Source: Microtetraspora glauca
GTDB lineage: Bacteria; Actinomycetota; Actinomycetes; Streptomycetales; Streptomycetaceae
Reading direction: 5' to 3'
Length of the DNA stretch: 63,917 nt
Assembly: GCA_000721275.1 (NCBI GenBank)
Contig: JOFO01000038.1
Location: 1 to 63,917 of the forward strand
Part shown: piece after piece, positions 9,381 through 18,826 of the stretch
Layout of the letters: every line of letters begins with the position of its first letter
Position numbering within the stretch: the stretch's first letter is position 1
Notes under the pieces: generated by a model
Databases searched by the model: none
The model's input: only the letters and a program-made list of their open reading frames with translations
What the model was told of the DNA's origin: nothing
Made by a program: the position numbers and the translations under genes

Positions 9381-9426
9381 GGCCGAGGGCCGTGCCGGAT
9401 CACCGGCACGGCCCTCGGCCGTTCTT
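9381..9426. terminator. terminator between bglC and the convergent secreted protein
   Basis: Perfect 18-bp stem (9381-9398 with 9403-9420), 4-base loop ATCA, then GTTCTT. It is the strongest terminator in the window and, being symmetrical, can serve both converging genes. Confidence 0.9.
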
Positions 9427-9435
9427 GAGAACCTG

Positions 9436-9906
9436 TCAGATGTCGACGACCCGGTAGCCGATGACGTAGACGCCGCCGGAGCCCTCGACGGTCCGCCACT
9501 GGGTCTCGGCGCCGACCTCGCTGCCGGTGACCAGGGTGGAGCCGAGCTTGTCGTCGCCGCCGAAGGTGTCCTTGTCCCAGAGGGTCAGGGTGCGGGCCTG
9601 CTCGCGGCCGAGGATGAGGGCGGCGCTGCTGTTGCCGTCGGCCATGGAGCGGACATACCCGGCGCCCATCGTCTGGTAGCTGATGCCGTTGCCCGGCCAG
9701 ACCTTGACGGCGTTGCCGTTGGCGTCGGTGATCTTGAGGTACGCCTCGTCGTGGTCGCCCTCGCTGTGCTTCTGGCAGTGCAGCTCGAACAGCTCGATCT
9801 TCACGTAGTCGATCGGCTCGGCCTGGGCGGTGCCGGCGAAGGCGGCGACGCTCGCCAGCCCGAGGACGGCGGTGGCGGCGGCGCGTGCGACCCGGTTCTT
9901 GCGCAT
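9436..9906 (-). CDS. small secreted protein, function unknown
   Basis: 156 residues. ATG 9906 has GGGGGAG seven bases upstream. Signal peptide about 1-29 with AQA before the likely cleavage site, then a soluble domain of about 127 residues rich in beta-type sequence (YLKITDANGNAVKVWPG, TLTLWDKDTFGGDD). The Asp/Gly-rich turn and TLTLWDKD strand are faintly reminiscent of C2-like domains, but I cannot assign a family. It is separate from the ceb operon by the terminator and from the IclR gene by 148 bases. Confidence 0.75.
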   Translation of the reverse strand: MRKNRVARAAATAVLGLASVAAFAGTAQAEPIDYVKIELFELHCQKHSEGDHDEAYLKITDANGNAVKVWPGNGISYQTMGAGYVRSMADGNSSAALILGREQARTLTLWDKDTFGGDDKLGSTLVTGSEVGAETQWRTVEGSGGVYVIGYRVVDI

Positions 9907-10054
9907 GGTGTGTCTCCCCCGAAGGTCTGCGTTCTGGTGTCCTGTTCTGCGTGCCGTTCCCCCGGCACGTCCCTTACTGTGCCGCCCCTCCCCCGCCCCG
10001 TTCTACGCGCGTTCCGCTGAACGGAACGGCTGCCGGGGCGGGGTGCGGCGCGGT

Positions 10055-10783
10055 TCAGGGGGCGAGCGCGGCGGGCGGCACGGAGCGGGACGGCACGCCG
10101 CGGGCCAGCAGCCGGCCGAGCGCGGTCCCGGCGGCGGCGACGGCCTCGCCGAGCGCGTCGAGCCGCCGCCCGGCGGGCACCATCGCGGCGAGCGCGGCGA
10201 CGGTCCGCCCGTCCCGGCCCCGGACGGGGAACGCGGCACAGCACACCCCGTCCATCACGTCCTCCCGGTCGAGGACCGGACCGGCCCTGAGCGGTCCGCG
10301 CAGGGCCTTCCCGGCGGCGGTGTCGAGCCGGAACGCGGTGCCGTTCCGAACCGGCACCAGCGGCTCCAGCGCGCCGGGGGCGGAGGCGACGACCATGGCC
10401 TGGTCCTCGCGGAGCACGGCGAGGACGACGCTGGCGCCGGTCGCGGCGCGCAGCCCCTGCACCGGCAGCCGGGCGGCGCACCGGAGCCCGGGATGCGGCT
10501 CCCATCCCTGGCCGAGGCGGTAGAGCTGCGGTCCGACGCGGTAGCGGGAGCCGTGCCGCTCCACCGCGCCGAGGGCGACGAGCTGGTCGAGCAGCCGGTG
10601 CGCGCTGCCCTTGGGCACCCCGCAGGCGAGGGCGAGTTCGGTGACGCCGGCCTCGTCGCCGCACCGGCGCAGCGCGTCGAGGAGCGCGAAGGCGCCTTCG
10701 AGGACGCCCCGGCCGCGGCCCGGCCGGTCGTGCGCGGCCGGCGGGGCGGGGTCGCCGGGTCTCGGACGTGTCCCGTGGTCCAT
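10055..10783 (-). CDS. IclR-family transcriptional regulator
   Basis: 242 residues from ATG 10783, with an AGGGGGA Shine-Dalgarno. A winged helix-turn-helix (GVTELALACGVPKGSAHRLL) follows a Pro/Arg-rich start, then the IclR effector domain (AGKALRGPLRAG, CCAAFPVRGRDGRTVAALAAMVP). The family senses small acids or aromatic compounds. It is encoded downstream of the 2-methylisoborneol genes on the same strand with a 188-base gap, so co-regulation is possible but unproven; its targets cannot be read from the sequence. Confidence 0.85.
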   Translation of the reverse strand: MDHGTRPRPGDPAPPAAHDRPGRGRGVLEGAFALLDALRRCGDEAGVTELALACGVPKGSAHRLLDQLVALGAVERHGSRYRVGPQLYRLGQGWEPHPGLRCAARLPVQGLRAATGASVVLAVLREDQAMVVASAPGALEPLVPVRNGTAFRLDTAAGKALRGPLRAGPVLDREDVMDGVCCAAFPVRGRDGRTVAALAAMVPAGRRLDALGEAVAAAGTALGRLLARGVPSRSVPPAALAP

Positions 10784-10971
10784 GGGTGCTGGTCCCCCTG
10801 TCTCTCGGCCCGGCCGGTGTCCCCCATGGCACGGCTCCGGGCGCCCTCCCACGATGCCGCAGACCCGGACGGACCGCCGAAGGGTTCGGCGCCGGTGCGT
10901 CGCGCCGGAACGGCCGGGAGCCGGGCCCGTCGCGGAGGACGGACCCGGCCCGGTGGCCGGACGCGCGGGGA

Positions 10972-11862
10972 TCAGACGCGGTCGGCGGCGATCAGCACGT
11001 ACTGGAAGGAGCCGTCCTTGTACGACTCGATGAACGCCTCCTCGATGCCGGTGACCAGCGACGAGGTAGCGCGCAGCTCCCAGTAGGGCAGCGTGTCGGG
11101 GGTCAGGTCGATGACGGCCTGGGGCACGAGCCGGTTGTCGGCCATGGCCTTCAGGTACTCGCGGCGGGAGTGGATGTTGCACTCGAAGTGGGCGTTGATC
11201 TGGGAGACCCACTTGGAGGGCTGGCCGTACTTGGGGTTCCAGCAGCCGGTGATGGTGACGTAGCGTCCGCCGACCTTCAGGAAGCGGGAGTGCTCGGCCA
11301 TCAGGTCGTCGAGGTCGACGTACATGCTGGACTCGTTGTTCCAGGACGCGGCGATGGAGCCCTTGGCGAAGGGGGTGTCGAGCATGTTGCACACCTGGGC
11401 GCGGACGTGGGTGTCGATGCCCATCTCGCGGGCGCGCCGGTTGCCGAACTCGGCCTGGGTGGAGGAGAGGGTGACGCCCTCGACCTTGCAGCCGAAGCGC
11501 TGGTGGGCCATGACGCTCGATCCGCCGCGTCCGCAGCCGGCGTCGACGAGGGTGTCGGCGGCGGTGATCGGGCCGAGGTGGTCGAGCAGGAGCTCGGTCT
11601 GGGCGGACTCCAGCCGGTGCAGCTCGGCGATCAGCTTCTTCTCGTACTCGCTGTCCTCGGGGGTGCCGAGGGAGGCGTGGTCGACGGCGCCGATGCCGTA
11701 GTGGTGGTGGTAGAGGCCGTCCACGTCACCGAGGCGCAGGTTCACGGGCCGGGCCTCGGCGTTCCAGTAGCGGGCGATGTCGCCCTGGTAGGGCGTCGCC
11801 GGGCCGGGGATGGTCGCGGAGGCGTCGGTGGTGGTGAGCTCGGTGGTCACAGGGGAGTCCAT
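10972..11862 (-). CDS. geranyl diphosphate 2-C-methyltransferase (2-MIB pathway)
   Basis: 296 residues from ATG 11862; a GTG at 11850 (VTTELTTTDAS) is a possible alternative start. SAM-binding motif LVDAGCGRGGSS near residue 105 and the acidic/aromatic active-site stretch WNNESSMYVDLDDL mark the C-methyltransferase group that adds a methyl to C2 of geranyl diphosphate, giving 2-methyl-GPP, the first step to 2-methylisoborneol. The gene is 17 bases downstream of the 2-MIB synthase gene and last in the three-gene operon. Confidence 0.93.
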   Translation of the reverse strand: MDSPVTTELTTTDASATIPGPATPYQGDIARYWNAEARPVNLRLGDVDGLYHHHYGIGAVDHASLGTPEDSEYEKKLIAELHRLESAQTELLLDHLGPITAADTLVDAGCGRGGSSVMAHQRFGCKVEGVTLSSTQAEFGNRRAREMGIDTHVRAQVCNMLDTPFAKGSIAASWNNESSMYVDLDDLMAEHSRFLKVGGRYVTITGCWNPKYGQPSKWVSQINAHFECNIHSRREYLKAMADNRLVPQAVIDLTPDTLPYWELRATSSLVTGIEEAFIESYKDGSFQYVLIAADRV

Positions 11863-11879
11863 TTCTCGCCGGAAGGTGA

Positions 11880-13118
11880 TTACCAGAAGTCGGGCAGGCT
11901 GTAGCGGAAGGTGTTGGTCTGGTGCCAGTAGTGGTTGCCGTCGACCCAGGTGGCGACGCCCTTGAGGAAGCGCGTCACGGTGGGGACGGGGAAGGCGGCG
12001 GCCACCTCGGCGGCGGCGGCCTCGAAGGCGTGCATGAGGTCGTTGTGGACCTCGATCGCCTTCAGGTAGGCGTCGCGTTCGGAGAGCTTCTCGCGCTCCG
12101 CGAGCACCACCGGCAGGTTGAGGTGGACGCCGGGGCTGGAGAGTTCCTTGGTGTAGGAGTACAGGTCGTTGACGATGGTCGTCGCGTTGCCCGCGAGGGC
12201 GATGACCCGCTGCATCTCCGGCCGGGCGTGCAGGTCCGCCGGCAGTTCGTAGCCGCCGACGGTGTCGGTGATGGTGGGGCAGGGGCGGAAGTTGTTGAAC
12301 TGGCGCATCGCCAGGTACTCCCACACCTCGGGCATGTGGCCGGTCTCGGCCCAGGCCGCCTCGGCGAGGTAGCCCATGTGGAGGCGGGCCATGTCGTGCC
12401 GGTAGCGGTCGGACTGGGACGGCGAGGCGGCGGCGGTGAAGTACCGCATGGCCGAGCGGTAGGCGCGGCGGGGGGCGTCCGAGCCGAGCGACTCGGCCCA
12501 CGCAGGCGCGTACTCGGCGGTGGTGTACAGCGGGTCGAGCGCGGTGTGCGCCATGAGGAGGCGTCCGCCGAGGCCGATGGGCGAGCCGCCGTGGTCCTCG
12601 CAGTAGCAGTCGTCGACGGCGTTCTCGGCGACCATGAGCCGGGTGGCGAGCATGACGTGGTCGACGGTCGGGGCGTCGGGGTGGCAGGCCACCATGTAGC
12701 GCCCGACGGAGAAGCCGTCGAACTGGCCCTCCCACTCCTCCGGGTAGAGCTGGACCTCGTCGACGGCCCAGTCCTTGATCCGGCGGCTGACCTCGTCCAC
12801 CCGGGCGGGGTCGGGGTCGGGCACGGGGTGGAAGTAGAGGCCGGGGATGGGCCGGCCCTCCGCCGCGGAGGCGGCGGGGGCGGGCGCGGCGGCCGGGTCC
12901 GGCACCCCGTCCGGCACCGGGGGCGGTGCCGGACGGGCGAGCGACACGCTGGACGTGCCGAGTCCGCTGGGTCCGCCGGGGGTCCAGCGGGGCGCGGCCG
13001 CCGGCGCGGGCGCCTCGGCGGCCGGGCCGGTGAGGACCTGGGCGAGGACGTCGGCCCCGAGGCGGGCCGCCGCCGCGGGCAGGTGTGCCGGCAGGGGGGA
13101 GAGCCCGGGGTCGGGCAT
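11880..13118 (-). CDS. 2-methylisoborneol synthase (monoterpene cyclase)
   Basis: 412 residues; ATG 13118 has AAGGAG seven bases upstream. Residues about 1-95 are Ala/Pro-rich and disordered, with the short patch GPSGLGTSS at about 49-57. The terpene cyclase fold follows: Asp-rich metal motif DDCYCED (169-175), NSE-type motif NDLYSYTKE near 310, and the RY-like C-terminus. It cyclises 2-methyl-GPP to the earthy odorant 2-methylisoborneol. The disordered N-terminus is the part that, in homologous systems, targets the enzyme into a family-2 encapsulin shell, and the shell gene is directly upstream here. Confidence 0.94.
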   Translation of the reverse strand: MPDPGLSPLPAHLPAAAARLGADVLAQVLTGPAAEAPAPAAAPRWTPGGPSGLGTSSVSLARPAPPPVPDGVPDPAAAPAPAASAAEGRPIPGLYFHPVPDPDPARVDEVSRRIKDWAVDEVQLYPEEWEGQFDGFSVGRYMVACHPDAPTVDHVMLATRLMVAENAVDDCYCEDHGGSPIGLGGRLLMAHTALDPLYTTAEYAPAWAESLGSDAPRRAYRSAMRYFTAAASPSQSDRYRHDMARLHMGYLAEAAWAETGHMPEVWEYLAMRQFNNFRPCPTITDTVGGYELPADLHARPEMQRVIALAGNATTIVNDLYSYTKELSSPGVHLNLPVVLAEREKLSERDAYLKAIEVHNDLMHAFEAAAAEVAAAFPVPTVTRFLKGVATWVDGNHYWHQTNTFRYSLPDFW

Positions 13119-13174
13119 CCGTAGCTCCTTGCGGGGTGGGGTGGGCCGTCCCGGGGCCGGGACGGCCGGGGCCG

Positions 13175-14584
13175 TCAGTCGCGGCGGCGGGCGATCTGCA
13201 CGTTCTCCATCACGCCGAGCGCGTCGGGGACGAGGACGGCGGCGGAGTAGTAGGTGGTGACCAGGTACGACATGATCGCCTGCTCGTTGATGCCCATGAA
13301 GCGGACGGAGAGGCCGGGCTCGTACTCCTCCGGGATGCCGGTCTGGCGGAGGCCGATGACGCCCTGGTTCTCCTCGCCGGTACGCATGGCGATGATGGAG
13401 CTGGTCTGCTCCTTGGTGATCGGGATCTTGTTGCAGGGGAGGATCGGGACGCCGCGCCAGGCGGGGACGGACTGGCCGCCGAGGTCGACGTGGTCCGGGT
13501 AGAGGCCGCGGGCGTTGAACTCGCGCCCGATGGCGGCGATGGTGCGCGGGTGGGCGAGGAACAGCTTGGTGCCCCGGCGGCGGCTGAGCAGCTCGTCCAT
13601 GTCGTCCGGGGTGGGCGGGCCGGAGTGGGTCTGGATGCGCTGCTTGAAGTCGGCGTTGTGCAGGAGGCCGAACTCGCGGTTGTTGACGAGCTCGTGCTCC
13701 TGGCGCTCGCGCAGGGCCTCGATGGTCAGGCGGAGCTGCTCCTCCGTCTGGTTGTGCGGGCCGTTGTAGAGGTCGGCGACGCGGGTGTGGATCTTGAGGA
13801 CGGTCTGCGCGACGGAGAGCTCGTACTCGCGGGGCTTGAGCTCGTAGTCCACGAAGGCGCCGGGGAGGACGGCCTCGCCGACGTGGCCGGCGGACATGGC
13901 GATCTCGGCCTCGCCGTGCTTGTTCTGCGCGTGCTCGGGGAGGCTGCTGAACGCGTCGATGTGGGCCTGGAGGGCCGGGGATCCGGCCATCACCGTGGCG
14001 AAGTCGGCGCGGGAGAGGGTGAGCAGGGTGCCCGCGGTCTCGGCGGTGGCGGTGTAGTCCCAGGTGGCGTCGGCGTCGAGGAGGGCGTTCTCGCCGAAGC
14101 GGTCGCCGTCGCCGAGGACGGCGACCGTGATGTCGTCGCCGTAGGGACCCTCGGAGGTCTGGGCGATGCGACCGTGGGCGAGGAGGTGGATCTCGCCGGC
14201 GGCGTTGCCGCGGGCGACGATGATGTCGCCGGCGGAGAAGTCGCGCTGGACGCAGCGGGCGGCGAGGGCGGCGAGCACGTCCTCGTCCTCGAAGCCGCGC
14301 AGCAGGGCGAGTTCGCCGAGCTCGCGGGGGATGACACGGACGGTGGCGCCGTCCTGGACGAACTCCACCCGGCCGTCGCCGACGGTGTAGCTGAGCCGGC
14401 GGTTCACCCGGTAGGCGCCGCCCTTGGTCTCCACCCAGGGGAGCATCCGCAGCAGCCAGCGGGAGGTGATCTCCTGCATCTGCGGGGCGGACTTGGTGGT
14501 CGAGGCGAGGTTCCGCGCGGCGTCGGTGCTGAGGGACTGCTGCGGGAGTGCCGCCTGGGCTTCCGGGCTGGTGTCGACGGTCAT
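13175..14584 (-). CDS. family-2 encapsulin shell protein with cyclic-nucleotide-binding domain (EshA-like)
   Basis: 469 residues; ATG 14584 follows TAAGGAG. Often annotated as a Crp/Fnr-type regulator because of the cNMP-binding domain (about 90-205: [37 protein letters not shown]), but there is no DNA-binding helix-turn-helix. The flanking sequence ([20 protein letters not shown] at the start; [21 protein letters not shown] near the end) matches EshA-type proteins now known as HK97-fold encapsulin shells with an inserted nucleotide-binding domain. It is first in the operon, 56 bases before the 2-MIB synthase gene, and should form a nanocompartment around that enzyme. Confidence 0.88.
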   Translation of the reverse strand: MTVDTSPEAQAALPQQSLSTDAARNLASTTKSAPQMQEITSRWLLRMLPWVETKGGAYRVNRRLSYTVGDGRVEFVQDGATVRVIPRELGELALLRGFEDEDVLAALAARCVQRDFSAGDIIVARGNAAGEIHLLAHGRIAQTSEGPYGDDITVAVLGDGDRFGENALLDADATWDYTATAETAGTLLTLSRADFATVMAGSPALQAHIDAFSSLPEHAQNKHGEAEIAMSAGHVGEAVLPGAFVDYELKPREYELSVAQTVLKIHTRVADLYNGPHNQTEEQLRLTIEALRERQEHELVNNREFGLLHNADFKQRIQTHSGPPTPDDMDELLSRRRGTKLFLAHPRTIAAIGREFNARGLYPDHVDLGGQSVPAWRGVPILPCNKIPITKEQTSSIIAMRTGEENQGVIGLRQTGIPEEYEPGLSVRFMGINEQAIMSYLVTTYYSAAVLVPDALGVMENVQIARRRD

Positions 14585-15144
14585 CGGACCGGGGTCTCCT
14601 TAGCGAGGGTGGTGACCGGGCACGGCGACACGCCGGACCCGTCGAGGAGGGAAGGGAGGGAGGGCGCCTGGCCATCCGTCCAGACCCGGGGAACAGTAAC
14701 GGCCCGTCAGCGGAGCGTGCCCGGCGAGACGAGGGGCATTACCTCGATGCAGTGATCTTGTTCAGGGCGTGGTTTACCCCCTTCCGCGTCGGCTTTCCGC
14801 CACGGTCGCGGACGGGCCGGGGACATGCGGGCCGGTGGCGGGCGCGGGGCCGGGCGGCGCTCCCGATCGGACGGCACGCATTCCGGCCACGCCGAGGCCT
14901 GCACCCCCTGCTTGACAACCCGCCGCTGCCGTCACACAAGTCAACCGGCGGCGTCAACGGAGGCCCGGGCGGGTTCCGCGCCGGGTCGCGGGCTCCCCGC
15001 CCGCCGCGCCAACTGCCGTTCACCGTCCGCGAGTTCGTGGGACGATGCAAGTCTCGGGACAAAGGGGGTTCCCGCGAGTACGGGGGTACGCATGGGGGCG
15101 GGGCACGCGCGCGGGACCGGGCGCGGCGGCGCGGGGCGGTCGGC
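14585..15144. other. 560-base non-coding gap between 2-MIB operon and permease
   Basis: Divergent upstream regions of the 2-MIB operon (minus strand) and the NCS1 permease (plus strand). It holds the shell-gene ribosome site at 14587-14600 and one TTGACA at 14912-14917 that could be a -35 box for the plus-strand gene, though no convincing -10 follows. No credible gene was seen. Confidence 0.5.
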
Positions 15145-16608
15145 GTGGTGAGCGGGGCCCCGCACCCGTACGCGGAAGGGGCGCCGGACCGGAGGTTCGC
15201 GAACCGGGACCTGCTGCCGAACGACACCGGGGAGTTCCGCTGGCGCTGGTGGGACTTCGCGGCGATCTGGATCTGCGTGTCCTGGAGCCTGGCCTACCTG
15301 ATGCTGGCGGGGATGCCGGGGCAGGAGCGGTTCACCTGGCCGCAGACGCTGCTGATCTGCGCGATCGCCCAGATCGTCGTCCTGCTGCCGTCGTTCCTGG
15401 TGGAGCATGCCGGAGACCGGTACGGGCTGCCGTTCGCCGTCTTCGCCCGCAGCGCGTTCGGGGTGCGGGGGGCCGCGCTGCCGGCGCTGCTGCGGTTCGC
15501 GTCGGCGTGCGTGTTCTTCGGCCTCCAGGCCGACCTCGGCGTCCAGGGCCTGTCCATGCTCACCGGGGGCCTGCTCGACTCCGACCGCGACAGCGTCCTC
15601 ACCCCCGCGTACCTGGTGTTCCTGGCGCTCCAGCTGTGGATCATCTCGAAGGGGCCGGACGGGCTGCGCAGGTTCGCGGACCTCGCGGCGCCGGCGCTGG
15701 TCGCGGGTCTCGCGGTGGCGTTCGTCTGGGCGTCGGCGCACGGGACGGAGCCGGTGCTGCCCGAGCCGGCGCGGCCGATCGGCTGGGGGGCGGACTTCTG
15801 GGGGGCCGCGGCCCCGGCGCTGGCCTCCGCGACGGCCCTGTTCGCGGCGGTCGGGCTGACCGTGCCCGATCTGGTGCACCTGGGGTCCCCGGGCCGGCGC
15901 GCCGAGGGAACCCGCTCGCGCCTGGGGGTGGGGCTGCTGCTCCCGGTCCTGATGACGGGCACCCTGCTGTACACGATGGCGCTGATGTCCCTGGCGGGGT
16001 TCACGAGGGACGGCTACCACGGCACGCTGATCCTGCACGCGCTGGAGGACCTGCCGGGCGGCAGCCTCCTCGCGGCGGCGATGCTGATCGCCGCGACGCT
16101 CTGCGCCAACCTCGGGCTGAACCTGGTGTCGGCCGGGTACGACCTGTCGAGCACCGCCCCGTCCCGGCTCGGCTTCCGGGGCGCGGCGGTGCTCGCGGCC
16201 CTCGTCGGCACGGCGGTCGCGTGGTGGGCGCGGAGCGGCGACGCGTACGAGGCGGTGCTGCGCTGGGCGGACCTGGCCGAGGGCTTCTTCGGCACGGTCT
16301 CCGGGATCCTCGTCGTGGAGTACTGGATCGTGCGCGGGACGCGGCTGCGGCCGGCCGACCTGTACCGGGCCGGGGGGCCGTACTGGTACGAGGGCGGCTG
16401 GAACTGGCGGGCCGTCGTGGCGTTCCTCGTCGGCGGGGTGCTGGCGGTCGGCGGCTCCTCCGACGGCCCGGGGGCGGGCGGTCCGCCGCTGCCGTTCCTG
16501 GCGCCGCTGGACGACTTCGGCTGGCTCGTCGGGCTGGTCGTGGCGGGCGGGCTGTACGCGGCGCTGACACCGGGGGCGCGGCGCCGGGGCGGCGGCGCGG
16601 ACGCCTGA
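15145..16608 (+). CDS. NCS1-family nucleobase/cation symporter
   Basis: 487 residues from GTG 15145 (GTG 15148 equally possible; no clean Shine-Dalgarno). About twelve predicted membrane helices. The N-terminal segment NRDLLPNDTGEFRWRWWDFAAIWI is typical of NCS1 transporters for purines, pyrimidines or hydantoins, as are the Gly/Ala-rich helix with FWGAAAPALASATALFAAVG and the YWIVRG stretch. The exact substrate cannot be told. Monocistronic as far as seen. Confidence 0.85.
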   Translation: MVSGAPHPYAEGAPDRRFANRDLLPNDTGEFRWRWWDFAAIWICVSWSLAYLMLAGMPGQERFTWPQTLLICAIAQIVVLLPSFLVEHAGDRYGLPFAVFARSAFGVRGAALPALLRFASACVFFGLQADLGVQGLSMLTGGLLDSDRDSVLTPAYLVFLALQLWIISKGPDGLRRFADLAAPALVAGLAVAFVWASAHGTEPVLPEPARPIGWGADFWGAAAPALASATALFAAVGLTVPDLVHLGSPGRRAEGTRSRLGVGLLLPVLMTGTLLYTMALMSLAGFTRDGYHGTLILHALEDLPGGSLLAAAMLIAATLCANLGLNLVSAGYDLSSTAPSRLGFRGAAVLAALVGTAVAWWARSGDAYEAVLRWADLAEGFFGTVSGILVVEYWIVRGTRLRPADLYRAGGPYWYEGGWNWRAVVAFLVGGVLAVGGSSDGPGAGGPPLPFLAPLDDFGWLVGLVVAGGLYAALTPGARRRGGGADA

Positions 16609-16733
16609 CCGGGCGGGCGGAGCCGCGCGGTGATCGTGTGCGCCGGCGGCGCCCGCTCCCCGGCCGCCGGGGCCGGCCGCCCGACTACGATGTGCCCGGT
16701 CGCGGCCGGGATCGGCGGAGAGGACGGGGACGC

Positions 16734-17102
16734 ATGCGTCGGCTCGGGGAGCTGGAAGCGGAGATCATGGACCGCTTCTGGCGGTGGGGGCGCGCCGCCA
16801 CCGTCCGCGAGGTCGTCGACGACCTCAACCGGCACCGCGACATCGCCTACACCACCGTCACCACCGTGACCGGCATCCTGTTCCACAAGGGCCACCTCAC
16901 CCGCACCCGCGAGGGGCGCGTCTGGTTCTACCGGGCCGCGGCCACCCGCGAGGCGTACGCCGCCGCCCTCATGGAGGACGGCCTCGGCGCCAGCGAGGAC
17001 CGGACGGCCGCCCTCGCCCGGTTCGTGGAGAACCTCGACGCCGGCGAACTCGACGCGCTGCGCGCCGCGCTCCGCGCCGCCGAGCGGCGCACCGGGGCCT
17101 GA
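16734..17102 (+). CDS. BlaI/MecI-type winged-helix repressor
   Basis: 122 residues. ATG 16734 follows GGAGAGGA. The N-terminal winged helix (LGELEAEIMDRFWRWGRAAT, then VREVVDDLNRHRDIAYTTVT) and C-terminal dimerisation region are those of the penicillinase-repressor family. Normally such repressors are cleaved by a BlaR1-type membrane metalloprotease encoded next door; no such gene is present here, so the signal for this copy is unknown. Confidence 0.88.
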   Translation: MRRLGELEAEIMDRFWRWGRAATVREVVDDLNRHRDIAYTTVTTVTGILFHKGHLTRTREGRVWFYRAAATREAYAAALMEDGLGASEDRTAALARFVENLDAGELDALRAALRAAERRTGA

Positions 17103-17266
17103 ACGTCGCCCCGGCCGTGCCCGGCCGCGCGGCGCTGCTTTCGCCGGGCGTGGCCCGGCTGCCGCCGGGGCTGTGACGGGGCACGTCCGAAACACCTGTG
17201 CACGCCGGGACGGGGTGGCTCGTTGGACCGGGCGAACCCCTCGCTCGCCGTCTCCCGGAGGCCGAC

Positions 17267-17794
17267 ATGCACCCCCTGCCCGTGGACGAGTTCGTCGCGA
17301 CGCTGCCGAAGGCGACGCTGTTCGGCGCCGTGTACTTCACCGACCTGGACGACCGGCCCGTGCAGCTCCACGCCGTGTACAGCGACGAGCACCCGTGGCA
17401 GCTGCCGGGCGGGACGGCCGAGGCGGGCGAGCGCCCGTGGGAGACCGCCGTTCGGGAGACCGAGGAGGAGACCGGGCTCGTCGTGCCGGGGCCGCCGCGG
17501 CTGCTCGCGGCCGTGTTCGGGCTGCCGGGGGCGGCGTGGCCGCTGGCGAGCGCCGGGTACGTGTTCGACGGCGGGCGGCTCACCGACCGGCAGATCGCGG
17601 AGCTCGTGCTCGACCCGGCGGAGCACGACGAGGTCCGCGTGCTGCCGCTCCCGGAGTGGCGGGCGCTGATGCCGGCGCGGGACTTCGCCCGCCTCGCCGC
17701 CTTCGCGGAGGCCCGGCGCACGGGCACGGCCGCCTACGTCGGCACGTGGGACTGGGACGAGACGCCGCCGGACGCCGGCGCCGGGAGCTGCTGA
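17267..17794 (+). CDS. Nudix hydrolase
   Basis: 175 residues. ATG 17267 has GGAGG six bases upstream; an in-frame start 69 bases earlier lacks one. The Nudix box runs from LPGGTAEAGERPWETAVRE to TEEETGL, with the Glu residues for metal binding intact. Family members hydrolyse nucleoside-diphosphate-linked compounds; the substrate is not predictable. The stop lies four bases from that of the convergent LysR gene. Confidence 0.9.
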   Translation: MHPLPVDEFVATLPKATLFGAVYFTDLDDRPVQLHAVYSDEHPWQLPGGTAEAGERPWETAVRETEEETGLVVPGPPRLLAAVFGLPGAAWPLASAGYVFDGGRLTDRQIAELVLDPAEHDEVRVLPLPEWRALMPARDFARLAAFAEARRTGTAAYVGTWDWDETPPDAGAGSC

Positions 17795-17798
17795 GGCG

Positions 17799-18680
17799 TC
17801 ATGCGGCGGGGCGGCGGGGGTCCTCCGCCGAGCGCAGGGCCCGCGGCAGTGCGCGGAGGCGAGGGGTGGGCGGTCCCGGCGGGACGGCGAGCGCGGTGGT
17901 GACGGTGAGGCCGGCCAGCGGGCGGACGGCGACCCGGGGCGGCGCCGGGAGGCCGCGTACGTCGTAGAAGACCGTCCAGGACGGCTCCGGGTCGGTGCCG
18001 ATGGCGGTCAGGGTCTCGCGCAGGCCGGTGAACGGCGGGCCGGCGGGCGCGCGGACGGCGCCGGTCACCAGGTCGTGGAAGGGCGGGTTCTCGCCGCGCG
18101 GGGCCAGCCGCAGCGGCAGCGCCGCCAGTTCCCCCGGTTCCAGGCGGGGCCGGGTGGCGAGCGGGTGGTCGCGGGGCAGGGCGGCGTACAGCGGATCCGT
18201 CCACAGCGGCAGCAGCGCGAGGCCCGGGGCGCTGTCCACGGCCCGGACGAGGGCCGCGTCGAGTTCGCCGGTACGGACGGCGGCGAGCCGGTCCGTGACC
18301 GGGAGGCTCCGCAGCTCGACCCGCAGGCCGGGCGCGCCGGCGGTCAGGTCGGCGAGGACCCGGTCGAGCCGGTCGCCGGGGCCGTGGACGGCGCCGAGGC
18401 GCAGCACCCCGTCGTCCCCGGCGGCAATGTCGGCGGCCACCCGGGCGGCCCGGCCGGCCGCCGCGAGGACCGCCCGCGCCTCGGGCAGCAGCCGCTCCCC
18501 CGCGCCGGAGAGCCGCACCCGGCGGGTGGTCCGCTCGAAGAGCGGGGTGCCCCACTCCTCCTCCAGCCGGCCGACCTGGCGGCTGACGGCGGACTGGGCG
18601 ACGCCGAGCCGGGCGGCGGCGCGGCCGAAGCCGCCCTCCTCGGCGACGGCCACGAAGTACCGCAGCTGCCGCAGTTCCAT
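17799..18680 (-). CDS. LysR-family transcriptional regulator
   Basis: 293 residues. The N-terminal helix-turn-helix (MELRQLRYFVAVAEEGGFGR, then AAARLGVAQSAVSRQVGRLE) is canonical, followed by a LysR substrate-binding domain. It is divergent from the cupin gene at 18827, separated by 146 bases, which by the usual LysR arrangement suggests the cupin gene is a target. Confidence 0.92.
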   Translation of the reverse strand: MELRQLRYFVAVAEEGGFGRAAARLGVAQSAVSRQVGRLEEEWGTPLFERTTRRVRLSGAGERLLPEARAVLAAAGRAARVAADIAAGDDGVLRLGAVHGPGDRLDRVLADLTAGAPGLRVELRSLPVTDRLAAVRTGELDAALVRAVDSAPGLALLPLWTDPLYAALPRDHPLATRPRLEPGELAALPLRLAPRGENPPFHDLVTGAVRAPAGPPFTGLRETLTAIGTDPEPSWTVFYDVRGLPAPPRVAVRPLAGLTVTTALAVPPGPPTPRLRALPRALRSAEDPRRPAA

Positions 18681-18826
18681 GGGGGCTCCCTCCCGCCCGG
18701 GGGCGATTCATCTCGGAACGCGATCACCGCCATGCTCAACGGCCGCTGGTTCCCCGTTGCTTCCCGGGATCGAATGGGAGCGCCGGAAGGAAGGCACCGA
18801 CGGAACGAGCCGGGGAGTGACGGGCG

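Noticed and set aside
13175..14584. Crp/Fnr-type transcription factor
   Set aside because: Nucleotide-binding domain is present but no DNA-binding helix-turn-helix; flanking sequence fits a shell protein.
18774..18787. TGGGAGCGCCGGAA as a further CebR box, upstream of the cupin gene
   Set aside because: Only the left half matches; the right half is lost, so binding is unlikely.
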